Assembly: GCA_016715995.1 (NCBI GenBank) | Contig: JADJXF010000035.1 | Coordinates: forward strand, 1 to 21,503 | Direction of reading: 5' to 3' | Length of the DNA stretch: 21,503 nt | DNA from: Flavobacteriales bacterium | GTDB taxonomy: Bacteria > Bacteroidota > Bacteroidia > Flavobacteriales_F > PHOS-HE28 | In this document: piece after piece, positions 18,895-21,503 of the stretch | Layout: each line of letters opens with the position of its first letter | How positions within the stretch are numbered: position 1 is the first letter of the stretch | Made by a program: the position numbers and the translations under genes | The notes under the pieces: generated by a model | Told to the model about the DNA's origin: nothing | Databases searched by the model: none | Seen by the model: only the letters and a program-made list of their open reading frames with translations

Positions 18895-19032
18895 CCCGGT
18901 CCAGCGGGACCGCAACAGCGGGGGTGGGCACCGGGAAGACGCAACGGCGGGGGAAAGGGTTGGTCAGCCGAAGCCGCGGTCACCGATGGCGCAGATGCTT
19001 CGCCGCGTGAATGACGGAGGATGCGATGGCGC

Positions 19033-21210
19033 TCACCGCACCCAGCCGAAGCGTTTGGCCGTTGTGCCCGTGGCCTGGGTCAATCGGATGGTGTAGGCGC
19101 CATCGGCCAGTCCGGCCATGCCGATGCGGTGGGGCGTAGCGGCGATGCGTCCTTCGCGCACAGTGCGGCCGGCGGCGTCGAGCAATTCGTAGAGCGCGCC
19201 ATCGAGGCTCGCGCCTTCGATCCGTGCGGCATCGGCGAGCGGGTCGGCGATCACGCGCCAGTCGTGCGCGGCGGCATCGCCGATTCCGGTGGTGGTTGTG
19301 ATCACCACGGTGTAATCCTCCGTCTCACCGAAACTGGCATCGTCGCAGGGCCCCACGTAAGCCGGCCGTAGGAGCAGCGCACGCGCAGCAAGGTGGTCCG
19401 AGCAGCGCGCTCATGGGCACGGTGAAGGGGAAGGTGAGCCAGTCGAAGCCCTCGGTGCTGCTGCCCGAGCCGATCAGCTCAGTGCTTTCATCGAGTGTCC
19501 CGTCCTGGTTGTAATCAATGTACACCGCATAGGCATCGGGCCAGTACTCACCGGCGATCACGTACGCGTTGGTGGCGCTGCCGCGCTCGAGCTCGGTGCT
19601 CAGGTTGCGGTAATCGGAGTACGCGGGCCGAAGCTTCCCCCGTGGGGGTATTGGCGATGTCGCCGAGCTGGAACCCGTCGATGAAGTCGCCATCGGTGGT
19701 CCAGTAGCTGAGGTAGGGCAGGCAATAGCCGCCGTTCTCCTCCACGGTGACCAGGAAATCCTCCACCTCGCCGAGGTAGAGGTTCTGGCAGCTGGTGATG
19801 GGGCTCAGACGATGTCGAACGCGCGCAGGCGCAGCAGGTGCCGCCCGGGCGGACAATTGGCGGGAATGGTGAAGGAGAGCGGCAGCGTCTCGCGGGCTCG
19901 CCAGGTGTTGTCGGCGGTCCACAGCAGTTCGCCCGCATCGTCCATGTCGCCATCGCCGTTCAGGTCGAGGCGCAGGTCGAAACGGTCGCCAGGATTCGCG
20001 TTGGTGACGAGCGAGCCGATGTAGAACTGGCCCTGCATGGCGCGCAGCGGCGGATCGTTGTGCAAGGTGTGGTGTGGCCATACCGCGGACTGGTCGCCGC
20101 TGAAGTCGACGCCGAAGAGGTTGGCGCTGTAGATGCCGCTTCCGTTGGTGCCGCCGTAGCCGAGGATGGGCAGGCAGGGCATGCCGGGCGCCTGGACAGA
20201 GACGGTGTAATCCTCGGTCTCGCCGTAGTCCACATCGGCGCAGGCGGTCATGCCGGGCGCGTTGTAGGCGGAGCGGATGCGCATGCGGCAATAACCCGAG
20301 CGCAGGAAAGGCGGGGTCACTTGGAAGGTCGCGGTCTGGAACGCACCGGCGAGCTGCACCAGGCCGAGGCTCTCTCCGGCGTCATCGAAATCGCCATCGC
20401 CGTCCCAGTCGATCCACGCGCCCACGTATTCGGGGCGTAGGCGCCGATGGTGATATCGAGGTCAGGTGGCGCCCATCACCAGCTGGCGGCCGATCCAGTC
20501 GCCGTTGATCCAGGGGAACCCTGCCGAGGGTGCCGAGAGCGCCACGCCGCCCAACGCCACGTTCGTGATCTCGTCGCCATCGCTGGTGCCATACGGGATG
20601 AGCGGGATGCAGCGCGCACCGTCCTCGATGAGCACCATGTAATCCTCGCACTCGCCGTAGGAATAGGAACCGCAGGGATCGAGCGCTCCGCCGTTGAACA
20701 CGGTCATGACGCGCAACCGCGTGTAACCGATGAGCGCGGCGAAATCGATGGAGGTGTTGATGCTGTGGATCTCGAAGGGCTGCGTGGTGGTCCAGCTGTC
20801 CACCAGCTCATCGGGCTCGAGGATCCATCCTGATCGGTATCGAGCCAGGCGGCGAAGCTCTCGTTGTTGGCGCCAAAGCAGGATAGTAGCTCGTAGGCCG
20901 TCACGGAGAAGAGGTACATCACGCCCGTGTTCAGCACGCGCGTGGTTCGCGTAAGCGGCCCCGCGTTGACGATGGTTCGTGTATGCCGCACCGCCGTTGT
21001 CGCCGGTGTTGCTCACGATATCCCGCGAAGTCGACCTCCTGGATGTAATCGCCGTCGGTGACGCCCATTCGGTGAAGTTCGGCGTGCAGTACCCGCCGCC
21101 GCCACGTTCCAACGCGCCGGACAGGGTAGGCAACGGTTCAAGCCTTGCGCGTTAAGCACCGATGCGAGGAGGAATGCGCTGCATGCACTGGCGTGTCGAA
21201 GCTGTTCCAT
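19033..21210 (-). CDS. T9SS-secreted protein with four GEVED modules (several frameshifts)
   Basis: About 725 residues once frames are joined. ATG at 21210 starts 'MEQLRHASACSAFLLASVLNAQ', a likely signal peptide; an in-frame start 17 codons earlier adds hydrophilic residues. Four GEVED-type endings are visible, 'YGECEDYM' (about 20640-20660), 'YGETEDYTV' (20206-20226), 'LGEVEDFLV' (19756-19775) and 'FGETEDYTV' (19311-19331), spaced 144-151 residues apart. Each module begins with a 'C-x-P...DGD-I' segment and contains an Asp-rich, probably calcium-binding loop ('DWDGDGDFDD', 'DLNGDGDMDD', 'DYNQDGTLDE'). The final 'YELLDAAGRTVREGRI...GLADGAYTIRL' is a T9SS type A sorting domain. Such proteins are surface adhesins or carrier regions of exported enzymes; no enzyme domain is visible. 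At least six base slips break it (near 21090, 20970, 20840, 20450, 19805, 19640 and 19390). Confidence 0.82.
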
Positions 21211-21503
21211 GGTACATGCTGGGTTTGGGAGTGAAGGTATCCGGCCAGGCCATTCCCTCATGAGATGCGCTGATTCCCAGTCCGCCCAATGCCGATGGAA
21301 GCGGCGCTGAGCACCCTCCCCGCACGCCGGTCATGATGCGTATCATGGACGGACCGTCACCGGCTTCTGAATGGCACAGCTGATGGTGCTGCGCGATGCA
21401 TTCTCCGCGCAACCGTCTTTGCTCACGCAAAAGCAGATTCTTCCCCCGTGGGATGACCTGTGCGCGCCAACCCTGAGCAAACCAGGCCTCATCGCGCAGG
21501 GGT

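Noticed and set aside
1..21503. tRNA, rRNA or riboswitch
   Set aside because: No cloverleaf, ribosomal or known aptamer signature was seen on either strand by eye; a covariance-model search would be needed to exclude small RNAs.

Overview
The window looks like a high-GC member of the Bacteroidota, probably Flavobacteriales-like. Four neighbouring secreted proteins carry type IX secretion (T9SS) C-terminal sorting signals, one of them of the gliding-motility (CHU_C) type. There are also GEVED modules, a LytS/LytTR two-component pair, and genes with no obvious Shine-Dalgarno sequences. The order is inferred from protein style, not from a marker gene. Many genes are broken by single-base slips, several at homopolymers. 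I read these mostly as long-read sequencing errors and describe each interrupted gene as one locus.

Bases 1-9,000 are a defence island, all on the minus strand. In transcription order it holds a prokaryotic viperin (8967-8076), a roughly 390-base non-coding gap with a perfect 20-base palindrome, a possible 44-residue ORF, a DUF262/GmrSD-like protein with an HNH-type C-terminus (7552-5755), a SNF2-family helicase (5752-2892), and a large Eco57I-type adenine methyltransferase that runs off the left edge (2895-1). The last three are tightly coupled, with a 2-base gap and then a GTGA overlap. The helicase-methyltransferase pair resembles drmD-drmMI of class 1 DISARM. DrmA, DrmB and DrmC are not visible and would have to lie to the left. 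The DUF262 gene is an unusual leading member.

Bases 9,086-10,545 hold a LytS-like kinase and LytTR response regulator joined by an ATGA overlap, directly upstream of viperin and on the same strand. Between regulator and viperin there is an exact 8-base direct repeat spaced 21 bases apart, the geometry expected for a LytTR operator. A 7-bp hairpin ends one base before the viperin ATG. This suggests, but does not prove, control of viperin by this two-component system.

Bases 10,546-11,833 contain no convincing gene but hold an uninterrupted array of 21 units of 21 bp, with substitutions mostly at third codon positions in two of the possible frames. Bases 11,834-21,210 encode four T9SS-exported proteins on the minus strand: a beta-rich repeat protein, a small unknown protein, a CotH-kinase/lamin-tail protein and a four-module GEVED protein. 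A single plus-strand GNAT acetyltransferase (15481-15963) sits among them. The last 293 bases show nothing recognisable.
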